Below, in pieces: positions 1 through 10,074 of a DNA stretch of 13,873 nucleotides (positions are counted from its first letter, which is position 1; every line of letters starts with the position of its first letter). The notes under the pieces were generated by a model, which searched no databases, was not told the origin of the DNA, and saw only the letters and a list, made by a program, of their open reading frames with translations. This stretch comes from Galdieria sulphuraria (lineage: Eukaryota; Rhodophyta; Bangiophyceae; Galdieriales; Galdieriaceae). Both the position numbers and the translations under genes were made by a program. The DNA lies in NCBI RefSeq assembly GCF_000341285.1, contig NW_005178390.1, positions 1 through 13,873 of the forward strand, read 5' to 3'.

Positions 1-154
1 GTCTGATTGATAGTTCTAAGCCACAACACGATGTCCTGAAATATTGTGAGTATCGATTTCATATCAATGTAACTCGCATCAGATAGTAAGAGCCAAACTT
101 TATTCAGTCTTATCCACAACACAATAAAACACAAATACAATGCAATGGATTCGT
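1..154. other. 3' flank of the intact gene
   Basis: This stretch lies downstream of the minus-strand stop codon. Apart from the possible poly(A) signal at 99-104 I see no gene, RNA or repeat here. I could not recognise the N-terminal end of another array copy, so the array may end at the intact gene, but 154 bases are too few to decide. Confidence 0.4.
99..104 (-). terminator. Possible poly(A) signal AATAAA
   Basis: The plus strand reads TTTATT, so the minus strand carries AATAAA about 50 nt past the stop codon of the intact gene. Position and sequence fit a eukaryotic polyadenylation signal. In AT-rich DNA this hexamer is common by chance, so the call is weak. Confidence 0.35.
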
Positions 155-2653
155 TCAGAGTCTAAAATTAGAAAACTCTTTAGTAATGCCAATAAGCAGT
201 TTGGATATTACGGTGGGATCAGTTATACCCATGCGACGTAAAGAATCTTCATCGAGTCTGGAAAGCGAAACTCTGCCGAATCTTGAAAGTTTCCTAAAAC
301 AATAGGCAACTTCTTCTTCAGAAAAACCACAACGTTCTCTTAAGAAAGCATTCCAATCAAATGACGAAGACAAAGAACTGGATGCTGCAACCCTTGGTTC
401 CACTTGCATAGCACTTTGAAAACTTTTCATTTGCATCCTATTCTCCTCATTTGTTCTCGGTCTTATATTTCGAGCTATACTTAAAGTAACATTCGATTGC
501 TCAGCTTCCAAAGGCGAAACATATTCATTGGACATCGACTCAAAGACAGTTTTACACCATACTGAAAAGTCTTTTCTGAACTCTTCTCGGCTTGCCTTGC
601 CAATTTTCCTAAAAATATCGAAATTTTCTCTTCCCAAAAATCGTTCAATGTTCCATTGCGAAACAACTACCAATTGCAGACATGATCGACTACTTTCATT
701 CAAAGTTGATCCCGAAGAATGTTGAGTCACAAAACGACTTGCATCTTCAACAATGTTCTGTTGTTCAACAGAGAAACCTACAGATCGACCATAACTAGCA
801 CAAACTACCACAAACTGAAAACAAAGTTGAACAGATGAAGGAGATTCGTTATTCAAAACGGGAATAACTTCTTGGAAAAATTGTTCTGCTTCCTTCTCAA
901 TATCTCTCTTCGAAAATTCACTTTTGTGATAAAATTTGAATGAAAATCCAACAACATAACGTGTTTGTCCATTATGGAATACAAAATATGCATCAGCGCC
1001 ACTAGAATTGCCATCTTTTGGAACAAAAATACCACAACGTTGTAAAAATTTTCTATAATGGTCAGAAAATGAATCAGAGACATTTCTCAAGATGGGTATA
1101 TCATTAGATTTTGTAGATTCCATAGAATAAGAAACATTGTCCTGTTCAATAAAAGAACCCTGGAAAATTCCTGGAATAGCAGAATGTACAATAGGCGAGG
1201 AACTAGAATGAAGAAAAGTTAATAAGCGAAAACGAAAGATCTTCATAAATACAAATTCAAAGAAGACTCCTTTTGCTGTTGAAGTGTCGGGAATATAACT
1301 AAACGGAGATAAAGGAAAGAGTTCAGTAGCCTCAAGGAAAAAGTTATCTTTGCTATGAGCTCTCAATATAAAATCACAACAACCAATCTTGAATTCGGTG
1401 CCCAAATCAATCCCGTCAGTTTCACAACTTTCAGAGTAAAACCCAAAAGTTGCAACCAAGTCCATCAAATAACTTCTCGTTCCACATAAAGTAATTACAA
1501 AGTCAATTGGAAAAACTGTTCCAAGCTGATAATTCAAAAGGACAAATTGATATCGAAGAAGGGTTGCGGAATCTAGTATCTCTGGAATAATAAACGTTAC
1601 TGACTCTAGTAGTAAAGAGCTAAAGACACTATCTAACAAAAGTTCCATATTTTCATCGTTGATAACAGGTTGCGATAAGTTTGAAACTTTCTCTACTAGG
1701 GCTAATAAAGTATTCCTTACAATCAACGGAATACCTCCTGTCTTCTTTTTCAACAATTCTACGAATCGATATCGTAAATCATCTGAGGGCAATAACCAGT
1801 CCTTCAAGGACTTTCCACTATAAGTTGCCAGCTCAATATATTCACCAATATCATTGAGGTTAAAGGGATTCAACCGCAACATATGGAGACTCAAGCCACT
1901 CGAGAGGGCATCAGTCCGGCGGGCTGAGATTTCATCGGTTCGACCTGCCAAATAGACGATTACCTTTCCTGTAATCAACAATTCACGCAAAACGCGGAAA
2001 AACTTCCGAAAAGGTACATATTTTCGGTCAGACTCGATAAACTGTTTCTCGTCGAGTTCACTATAGTATGTGGTGAGGTCCCTCAGGTGGCTAAGTTCGT
2101 CTATCATCAAAAATAAATATTGTTTCTGAAATTGTTCGAGAAGATACTGGACAAATAAAGAAACACGAGGTTGCTTCATCGCTGCGTCCGTGAATTCTAC
2201 AATTTCACGGGCGGTCATACCATTACACTCGGCTGTAGCCATAGCTATGTTATACATCAAAGCCTTTCGAAACCTTGGAAAAGGAGCACGAGAAAAACTC
2301 TCTCCTAGTTCAAAGCAAACCAACAAAATGTTTTCCGCAAAGTGCTTCCAAGAAAAAATCTTCGCATCAATTTTTCCCGACGAGCTCTTGTTGAAAACCT
2401 CCGTCTCCTTCTGCTCTTTTTCTTCTTCGGCGAATTTTTTTAAAAACTCTAAAAAATTTTGACCTACAAAGCTTTTGCCAGCTCCAAAAATATGTGGAGA
2501 AAAGGAAGCTGAAGGGCGTATGTTAAAGTTTTTCCCAACTGGAGAAAACTGGTGGAAATAAGTTTGAAGAATAGAGCAAATATCTTCTTTTCTATCTATT
2601 AACGGTACTTTTGTCATTCCAGGCAAACTTATGCGTATCTCTTGACTAGCCAT
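155..2653 (-). CDS. P-loop NTPase / PD-(D/E)XK-like nuclease / SAM-domain protein (Crinkler/RHS-like), intact
   Basis: This intronless frame encodes 832 residues. The start is the ATG at 2653, in strong context (A at -3, G at +4); the frame stays open about 32 codons upstream but has no ATG there. Seen: a Walker A-like loop at residues 54-61 (HIFGAGKS, lacking the usual first glycine), Walker B at 181-186 (FLMIDE), a sensor-like VYLAGRT at 233-239, and TGGIP at 305-309. A nuclease-like part follows: GVFFE (E466), then NSSGADAYF (D554), then GFSFK (K573). Residues about 765-829 read as a SAM domain, with W767, a GVSL-type turn and a final MGI...ISKLL helix. Known: NTPase plus PD-(D/E)XK nuclease is the core layout of Crinkler and trypanosome RHS proteins. 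Inferred: an ATP-driven nuclease-type effector or genome-conflict protein. The usual acidic residue two before K573 is a serine, so catalysis is uncertain. There is no signal peptide or membrane segment. It is the only undamaged copy in a tandem array. The CDS is nearly certain; the domain calls are moderate. Confidence 0.88.
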   Translation of the reverse strand: MASQEIRISLPGMTKVPLIDRKEDICSILQTYFHQFSPVGKNFNIRPSASFSPHIFGAGKSFVGQNFLEFLKKFAEEEKEQKETEVFNKSSSGKIDAKIFSWKHFAENILLVCFELGESFSRAPFPRFRKALMYNIAMATAECNGMTAREIVEFTDAAMKQPRVSLFVQYLLEQFQKQYLFLMIDELSHLRDLTTYYSELDEKQFIESDRKYVPFRKFFRVLRELLITGKVIVYLAGRTDEISARRTDALSSGLSLHMLRLNPFNLNDIGEYIELATYSGKSLKDWLLPSDDLRYRFVELLKKKTGGIPLIVRNTLLALVEKVSNLSQPVINDENMELLLDSVFSSLLLESVTFIIPEILDSATLLRYQFVLLNYQLGTVFPIDFVITLCGTRSYLMDLVATFGFYSESCETDGIDLGTEFKIGCCDFILRAHSKDNFFLEATELFPLSPFSYIPDTSTAKGVFFEFVFMKIFRFRLLTFLHSSSSPIVHSAIPGIFQGSFIEQDNVSYSMESTKSNDIPILRNVSDSFSDHYRKFLQRCGIFVPKDGNSSGADAYFVFHNGQTRYVVGFSFKFYHKSEFSKRDIEKEAEQFFQEVIPVLNNESPSSVQLCFQFVVVCASYGRSVGFSVEQQNIVEDASRFVTQHSSGSTLNESSRSCLQLVVVSQWNIERFLGRENFDIFRKIGKASREEFRKDFSVWCKTVFESMSNEYVSPLEAEQSNVTLSIARNIRPRTNEENRMQMKSFQSAMQVEPRVAASSSLSSSFDWNAFLRERCGFSEEEVAYCFRKLSRFGRVSLSRLDEDSLRRMGITDPTVISKLLIGITKEFSNFRL

Positions 2654-2826
2654 TTTCCACGCCGCCAATCCAAAATCAATGAATGAGTGATGATGAGAAA
2701 AGGTTGATGAAAGCGATGACCTAAAAGCTTTCAAAGGAGCCGAGAACAAAACACTTGGAGGAGGACAAAGGAGTTGGAAAGAGTGTATGTTTTATTGTTC
2801 GAGCGGTTGCTTTATTTGGTGATTGG
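2654..2826 (-). promoter_or_regulatory. Short 5' flank with candidate promoter elements
   Basis: Upstream of the ATG, the minus strand holds a pyrimidine-rich tract at 2757-2783 (24 of 27 bases C or T), an AATAAAAC-type AT-rich patch near 2789-2797 and a CCAAT box at 2822-2826. Such a spacing could form a compact core promoter with transcription starting in the pyrimidine tract. The proposed 3' end of decayed copy 1 lies near 2755, so part of these elements sits in the remains of the neighbouring gene. No in-frame ATG lies in the open 32 codons upstream of 2653. The element calls rest on short motifs only. Confidence 0.25.
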
Positions 2827-5150
2827 TAAAACTGATCTCTTTGACACTTCTAGACTCACAATGACAACAGAGAGAAAGCAGGAATATTTTCTTGCTTGTC
2901 ATAACTAGAAACTTTCTTTTACAATAGACAAGAAATAGTTTTCTATGAGTTTTTGTGGTAAATTAGATTGATGGGTACTCTTTCTATGGCTTGTATACTG
3001 TAAGAGAGTTTTTCTACTATCTTCCACACCATCTTACACGCAAACTCCTATATACAAGTCGAATAAGATACAAACCTTTTGTAAGTTACAGACGAAATAC
3101 AGTGGGAAACAGAGAATTGCAATGAATGGGAAGTCTGTTAGTTTGTAACCGTTCGTAGCAAGTCTATAAATACAAAAATATCTAAATGAGTTTGGAGAAG
3201 AGTATAATGAAGACTGTCATACTGACTTATCATTAAATACAAGCCATTATTGATATAATAGCTACACAAATTGTCTATCCTTTGTTCGACTTTTACCAAG
3301 TTGTGAATATGTCTTATATAAAAACATCAACAAAGGCTTCAAATATAGTAACTATAACCCGTTCATTTTCTGCACATCGATGCTGAAAAAAGAGTAAAAG
3401 ATTGAGCCAAAAAATTATTTAGCTAAAGAAGAAACCTTGTATACTTGAGTCAAGGTCGAGTAGTGTACCAACTTGAAAGCTTCAGCAATTCTCCAACTGA
3501 AAGCCACTCCATATTGAAGAACTTTTACCCAACATGACTCTTGGCTGAAAGACGTTGTAGTTCCTAAGTTATCGGTCAAGTGATTGTTGTGGAATGACAA
3601 TACTTCAAGATTGGATATGGGTTCCACTGACTAATTAGAAACAATTCTGTTCCACTCTCAAAGTTGTCCTTTGCAATGCAATATAAATAGAACTCCTCTG
3701 TAAATAGTGACCTTCTAAAATAGAAAGTTTTATCTCTGACTGTCACATGGATAGATTCATTTAAGATGTCTCTTGTACTATCAATAGTCAAACGAAATTT
3801 TTTATATCGAATATCATCTTTGCAACCGGGTTACTTTCCCTATCTAAGAGTCGGTGAGTTTTCAGTCTAATTCACTAAAACAGAATTTGAATATATAGTG
3901 TCGTGAATACTTTTGAGATAGAGTTTGAATTGCAAACTAAAATACTTTTTTTAGTATTTGTTCTTATCTTTGCTATATTTTCTCTTAGATCCAATAAGTT
4001 TTATATTTGTGGGAGCCATTTACTGAATTCCAAGGCTAGAAATGCAGTTTGAAAAAAACTTATTAAAAACGAAAGGAATCTAAACTTTTATGGAATTTCA
4101 AGAAGCTAAAACTCTTTTTAAGACCGCAGTGTAGGTCCTCAAGTTGAAGCCTCAAGTTTTTGCCGCCACTTTTTTCTTTTGGTCTAAAACCGAGGAAAAC
4201 TCTCTTCTATTCAGTTAACAAAAGACAGGAAGGACAGTCCAAGTGAAATCTACAAACAACTTTTTCTGTCTCAGTCTTTGAGAATTATAGTAAAAGGAGT
4301 TACTAGTCTTTTTTCAACAAACTAGAAAGACAACATAGCAGACACTTGAAGAATATTTTGAGATATTCTTTCGGTAACCACTTTACTAAGTACTTGGACA
4401 AGAAAGGATATTTTTCATTCTAGTTATATTCAACATGTATGTATATATAGTCTATTCATTTTGAATCATTGCTACAACTCTGCAATATTGCAAAATTGAC
4501 ACCAAAAATAGCCTTCAAATGAAAAACTTTTAGTTTTCAAACTTGTTCAAAGATATCTCCGAAATATTTGAAAGATTGCACTAGTGTATTAACCAAATCA
4601 TTCTCCTGCACACAAGTGCATATCATCAATACACAATTTCTGTAAGGGTCAACAACTCCTGTTTCTTTCTCCTCTGAAAATATGTGCAGACAATAGTGAC
4701 ATTTGATATTGTGGATTATGCTGAGAGAAAACTTATTTTCAAAAAAGTTCAATTCAGTCCAACTGAGTCTATTCTATCGAATCTCTTCTCGTTTTTCATC
4801 ATAGCATTTAAATCATAGTTGAATTGTCTCTTCCAAGTAGTCGACTATATAGTTGAGGTGCTTTTGAAGGTAAACCTGACTGTTTAGGTTTAAAGGTTTT
4901 CACTGCCTTCTCTTGTACCATCAACTTTGAACTTTGTAAAAACCCCAAATTGTGAACATATATAAGAAAGCAAACTATAAACAGTACAAAGCTGCTTTAG
5001 GGCATGGATAACTCCAAGGGAACTCTTATTTCTTCCAGTACGAAGAAAACAAAACTTTTAAAAGCTCTGCAAATTCAAGGAAAGATTTGTTTAGCTCCAC
5101 TCGTCTCCTACTCTTTTTCCATTCTCTCATCCATCAGCTCCTTGAATAAG
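2756..5150 (-). pseudogene. Decayed copy 1 of the NTPase-nuclease-SAM gene
   Basis: This is the best preserved dead copy. Minus strand 3630-3671 reads KDNFESGTELFLIS, against KDNFFLEATELFPLS at residues 435-449 of the intact protein. Further on, in another frame, KVLQYGVAF (from 3525) matches KFLQRCGIF at 535-543, followed by AEAFKLVH against ADAYFVFH at 553-560. Between these two islands about 150 nt are missing relative to the intact gene, including the GVFFE segment, and the frame changes with an overlap at 3576-3627. DNA words recur at the expected step: ACACCAT at 3026 (554 in the gene), AGCTAAA at 4104 (1618) and TACAAAGCT at 4985 (2465, beside the P-loop). The open segment at 4537-4752 falls where residues of about 130-200 are expected, but resembles them only faintly. 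Many stops and shifts rule out a working protein. Confidence 0.78.
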
Positions 5151-7605
5151 TGAGTCATAATACAAAAGCTATTCGCGTTAGACACTAGGCAGAAGACTCT
5201 CGCGAAATATAAACAGATGGATACACTGGTGGAGGCTTCTTTTTAGATATTTGTAACAAGAATCAAAGACAACTCAAAGTTTTGTGTAAACAAACTGTCT
5301 ATATATACAAGAAACGTTCATTTCCAATAGGGACAAGTCAAACATAAAGAGAGAAGAAAAGATATAGTCTTATCCAAATTGCTCTAAAAAGAAGGAAAAT
5401 GTCTCTTAACTTTGCATTATTCAGCAGAATAAAATTGTGCAGAGTCAAATTGATATTGTGATTATCCAAACTGGTAAAGGTCTTGCTCTCTTAAATATAC
5501 TGGATAAATTTCGTCTCCTAGTGAAAAGAAAAGAATATATACGTAGAAATAATGGAAAAATAAGAATCTTTCATCCTTCTCTTGGCAAAGTAAAAAAGAA
5601 AGATGAATCTTGAAATATATGTGCAAGGAGAAGCAAGAGCATCACCACTCTTACTGTTGTTATACTAGTCAAAACTCTCAAAAAGTTCTTTACGTGGAGA
5701 ACGAACCAATAGCCTTGAATCGTTTGAGGTTCGATCCTCCTTATCGTAAGTAGTTTATGTACGAATTTGTGTCTAGACAAAAGTATTCCCAACCTTTGGT
5801 CAGTTTTTTATTATCGTCCTGTCCTCTGTATACTTTCCAATTCTAGAGTTGAATATACGATTTCGTCTTCTTTATAACTCGTAATCGAACAAGATTGCTC
5901 CTTGAGCGTAATTTGCATAGAAGGAAAGGTTCTAGCTCTCACAATGCAAGCCAAACAGAGTTAGTGTCATTGAAATTGGAAAATGACAATTTTACACCTC
6001 TAAACAGTTTTCCTAAATTTTGAGTGACCAACAAAGAAAGGTTCTCAGATCGAGAACGAGTCAAAAACTGGTTGTAGCAAAACCCGTTCTTGATTTGTTA
6101 TCAAAATAGGCTCACAAGTATTTTGAAATTTACCTTGCAGAGACAAGATTGATCAAACTCAACTCTGTTAAAAGGCTACAGTGTCGCTAGGGAGTTGAGA
6201 GGACCTTTGTTACGACACTGTTCTTCTCGTTTCACAACAATACTGAGATGTGAGATTGATTGCATCTAGCACACTTATTGTTCCGGAACCTTTTTACATA
6301 TCTCCAAGTAGAATATTTTCTTTCATAAAACTCACTAGTCACTCAAAATAATATATCTCCAGTGAAAGGAGACAATACATAGCATAACAATCCAATTAGA
6401 AATTCAACACAATGATTTGATTATTGGATGAAAGGGAAGGCTCAGTGAGTATTGTCAACGCTGTGGACTTGATTCAAGTTTGCTAGTGAAACTTTTCAGA
6501 CTTTAGTTTGTAAAGCGAATTCGTCGTTTTTTTTAGTTGGACAAGTGAATTTCTATTATCTACGTTTCTTTTTTAAGCCCTTCAAATGTTTCTTTTAGAA
6601 CAATCCATCGTCTTGAGCTCTGAGTTCCATGTAGACTGTAGTTTCTTTTAGTATTTACAACTTTTATTATCTCTTTGGAGTTTATATACTTTATGCAAGA
6701 CTTGTTGTTATTTCACTTCTGGTCTTGTATGGAAATTTGAGATTAGCGTTGTCGAGAAGAGAGCAAAGACAAAGGAATTCAAGCTGTGGTTGAGTGTTGG
6801 TACTTTAGTCAACTAGTTGTTTCACAAGTTTGTTTATTTCTATCGATAATTGTTTCAGAGCAGTTTTGCGTATTTATTAGCAGTTGAAAGTCCTGTAGTC
6901 TGTTGTTGACATTCTGAGAATCAGGCTTGGGGCTATTATTTCACAGATATTCTACAAGAACAAGAAACCAGTCAGACTCTCAGTTGAGTGTTTTGGTCAG
7001 TTCACAGATTAACTTTTTGTATGTTAGTTTTTTGTCTTCTATATGACTCTTTTCAAGATGTAGTAATCGGTCTGTAACTCTGCAACAGGCATTTCTCAGG
7101 ATAGCATAGGAAAGTCTTGAGTCCATCATTGCTTATTTTCAATGGCTGTTTGTATTGTTGTGCTTTTATATCAATTCTCTATTGATTCGAGTATGGAAAA
7201 CGACACGTATAAGGTTTGACAGTTTGTGAAAACGAAAGCTGAATAAACTTGCTTTTTGAAAGCAAGGGAAAAGTTTTCAGTTCAAAGTATACTCACTTTG
7301 TTGGGAACCATGAAACAAAGCAAGCAAAAGGACACTGTTGAAAAATCTTGGTTGTGTTCACTCGGGTAAAAAGTTGTGACAATGGCGACTGTAGCTACCA
7401 GTCCGTTTTGAGAAATGCCTTTGTTTTTTTGAATTACTGGGTTTACCGAAGGTGAAATATGTTTAAAAGGATATGTAAGTCGTAAGAGTGATAGTGGTGA
7501 AACCAGTATCGATAGTGTTTTTGAAAGGCATCTATTGCAAATCGTCTTTGGTTTGTAATATAGTTGGAGAGGAGGGTAACATTAGTAGGAAGGTATGAAT
7601 GGGAA
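5150..7605 (-). pseudogene. Decayed copy 2 of the NTPase-nuclease-SAM gene
   Basis: The clearest island is at the N-terminal end. Minus strand 7439-7461 reads CATATTTCACC then TTCGGTAAACCC, against CATATTTTTGGA then GCTGGCAAAAGC of the intact P-loop; one base is missing, so the P-loop is out of frame. Just before it, IDAFQKHYRYWF (I codon at 7535) lies in register with ICSILQTYFHQF at residues 25-36, sharing I, Y and F without gaps. The minus-strand segment 5571-5792 includes a hydrophobic stretch (VRVVMLLLLLAH) placed where the intact protein has VQLCFQFVVVCA (608-619). The segment from about 5798 aligns with copy 4 near 10744, two steps away. The middle of the unit (about 5900-7400) has only faint matches, for example near 6632. 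I see no other gene in it. Confidence 0.6.
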
Positions 7606-8036
7606 ACAGGAAGACTTGTGTATAACAATACTTGCCTTGTAAAGAGTGCTGCTGATCTGTTTTTTCCCCAACACATTGAGAGTCATTCTGTTGAAGGTAG
7701 TGGTAGTTGTAGCTGTCAAAAAGTGAAGATGAGACTTCACATTTTGTGCAAATAGCTTGCGTTTGGATAGTATACAAAGTAGCTCTGAAAGACATTCATG
7801 AAGGATGGGTTGAGCTTCTACAATATCACACGAGTGCAAATATTGATGCAGTCGTTTCCGACTAGAGTTTTTGGCTTGACTCTGACGATAAAGTCCAGCT
7901 TTTGGTATACAATTCCTAGAAAGCATACGCAGACGAACAAAGTAGTTTGCAAATACATTGACACGGACCTAAAACATTTTTCGATTATTGAGCAAAATCA
8001 AACCGTTCGTCACTACTTGAAATTCAACCAGAACAG

Positions 8037-8048
8037 CAACAACAACAA
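8037..8048 (+). repeat. (CAA)4 tract
   Basis: Four perfect CAA triplets lie within decayed copy 3, preceded by CAG. It is a short simple repeat with no sign of function. Confidence 0.8.
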
Positions 8049-8195
8049 ATATGAGCCCGAGCCTAGTACAGTATGGCATAGTCAACAATTCTACAAAGAG
8101 AATGACTCCTGCTTCTATCTTTTACTGTTTTCTTCGTTGTTGGCATGAACGGAAAAGTGCAATTGTTCTATTTACTTGGAATTGTAAAAAGACAG

Positions 8196-8213
8196 CAACA
8201 ACAACAACAACAA
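8196..8213 (+). repeat. (CAA)6 microsatellite
   Basis: Six perfect CAA triplets lie within decayed copy 3, again right after a CAG. Triplet growth of this sort is common in unconstrained DNA and fits a dead gene copy. It is the longest perfect triplet tract I noticed in the window. Confidence 0.85.
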
Positions 8214-10074
8214 GAGAAAGCATAATGTATTGGTTAGTAGTACATGGAATATTAATAACAGTTTTCGTCATAAAAGTACGAATTTGACCTATTTTTTACC
8301 ATAAAGGAAAATTGTATTGTTGACTTTACAAAATAAAAGGGCATTATTTGCACACTTACGACTATTCCTGCACATTACTATCAGTAGAACTACATACGGT
8401 CCTGATTTTGAACAACAAATAGGGTATCGAGTTACTTTACTGGTCGATTTTCGATTTTGCTTGTACCTGTTTGAGACTAATCTTTAGCTTTTGATTCTTG
8501 AAATGAACTTGTTTGTTACCTCATGATAGTATGATGAAGCAACTAGTCGTCATTTCATTTTTGAAAACGCCGACGTACAACCTTTCAGAAGCTTTTTTCA
8601 TTGGAAATCCCGATTACAAAGAATCTCTTTGTCCCGTGATAGTTGCGTTGCATTTGCAGGGATGGGTAACTCCAAATGATCAATTCGAGACAATTTCGTC
8701 AGTTGAATCAAGTAATCTTTGACAAGTGAACTTGCAGTATCATGAAAGTGTACAACATACTGTTTTCTGTGATCTAGAATCTACTACTGATTTATCTGAA
8801 CATATTGTAATGCTCTCTCATGTTGAAACCATCTTATGATTATTAGAACATTTCCATCTTACTTGTTCGACCCTAAGACCAGCTTCATATGGAGTAGTCA
8901 TCTAGTTGATAAGGATAAGATAATATCTCTATTTCGTTTTTTCTCTTCTTTATCGGCGTAACTGTAGAATGGTGAAGATCTTGTTTTTTAGAGTTGTAGT
9001 ATCGTCTTACAAGAAAAGGGATGAATATGATAAAACATAGTATCCAAAGACTGCGGGATGATTTAAGTTCAGAGAAGAAGCTGCAAGATTGCAGCCAATG
9101 TTCTATATAAACGATCTGCTGGTAATAGAAATTGAACTTGTCTTAGCACGAAATACTGGTTGTTTTCCCTTAGTCTTATGAATTGTCATAAAAGACAAAA
9201 ATTTATGTTTTACATAGCATATACTTTTCAATGAAAGAATATAGAAAGGTTAGTTGAAAGAAATTCAAGGAAAAGAAGTAAATGAATGCTTCCCTGGCTT
9301 CACAGGGTTAAAATATCAGACATATGATGTACAGATTTTGAGGTTGATCCTAACGAAAAGCAAAATCAACTCTGTGATTTTTACACAAGTAGCAGCTAAT
9401 CACAAACTAATAGTCATGTTCTAATTTCAGGATCTTTTTGTACATCCTTTGATGCTTGCACTCTTTTACAACCTTTGGTGATTTTCATCAACCTCTCAAT
9501 CTTGGACTATTACCACAGTTGATTCAGGTGGCAAATGACAATGTATTTATGCCGTACCAATACCTTGTTTCTATTGATGAGTTGAATTTGAATCTTATTT
9601 CAGAGTGACATCCGAAACAATTCTGGTTACAGCTGTATTGAAGGAAGTAATAATCACTTGCTCTAGAGTACTCTGAATCTTACCACTTCTAGTTAAATCT
9701 CAATAGGATATGGCACAATTATTCTAGTAGATACGTAAGAAAAGGTCTATTTGATTTCTTCCTTCTCAACGTATCTAGAAACTGGTTACTGTTCTATATT
9801 ACTTGAATTGTATACTGAATTCAATGGTTTACTGTTCATTGGAAAGAAAGTGAGATAGCTTTTGATATTGCTCATTTAAAATGACTTTTTGTGTAGGAGT
9901 TGGTCATTTGTTGATTACTAGTCGAATATCTCATCGAGAAGAAATTCTGTTTCATAACTTTGTGAAATGTCCTCTATGGTTGATTCAACTTTTGAATTCT
10001 TAGAGATTACACTGAATTTATCGAACGAGTTTGTCCTTATCCCGAGAAAAACGATTTGCCATATAGTATTAATA

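Noticed and set aside
481-2462. Small frames of 61-90 codons on both strands inside the intact gene
   Set aside because: They are shadows of the 832-codon frame in other phases and have no start context or domain of their own.
3415-3627. LRR-like segment NLEVLSFHNNHLTDN
   Set aside because: Only one repeat is seen, and the segment and its surroundings align in order with the nuclease part of the intact protein, so the resemblance is most likely chance.
5680-5765. tRNA-like GAGGTTCGATCCTC with a possible short acceptor pairing (TTACG and CGTAA)
   Set aside because: The T-stem has only four pairs with a six-base loop, the enclosed length is about 60 nt and no D-arm or anticodon arm fits. It also falls inside decayed copy 2.
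7798-8287. Plus-strand open frames of 116 and 78 codons
   Set aside because: They overlap each other, contain low-complexity CAA-encoded runs, show no recognisable domain and lie opposite the decayed minus-strand copy 3.
8513-8722. Plus-strand open frame of 69 codons with protein-like composition
   Set aside because: No motif is recognised, the first ATG is internal and it lies within copy 3 on the opposite strand. It is probably an antisense shadow of old coding sequence.
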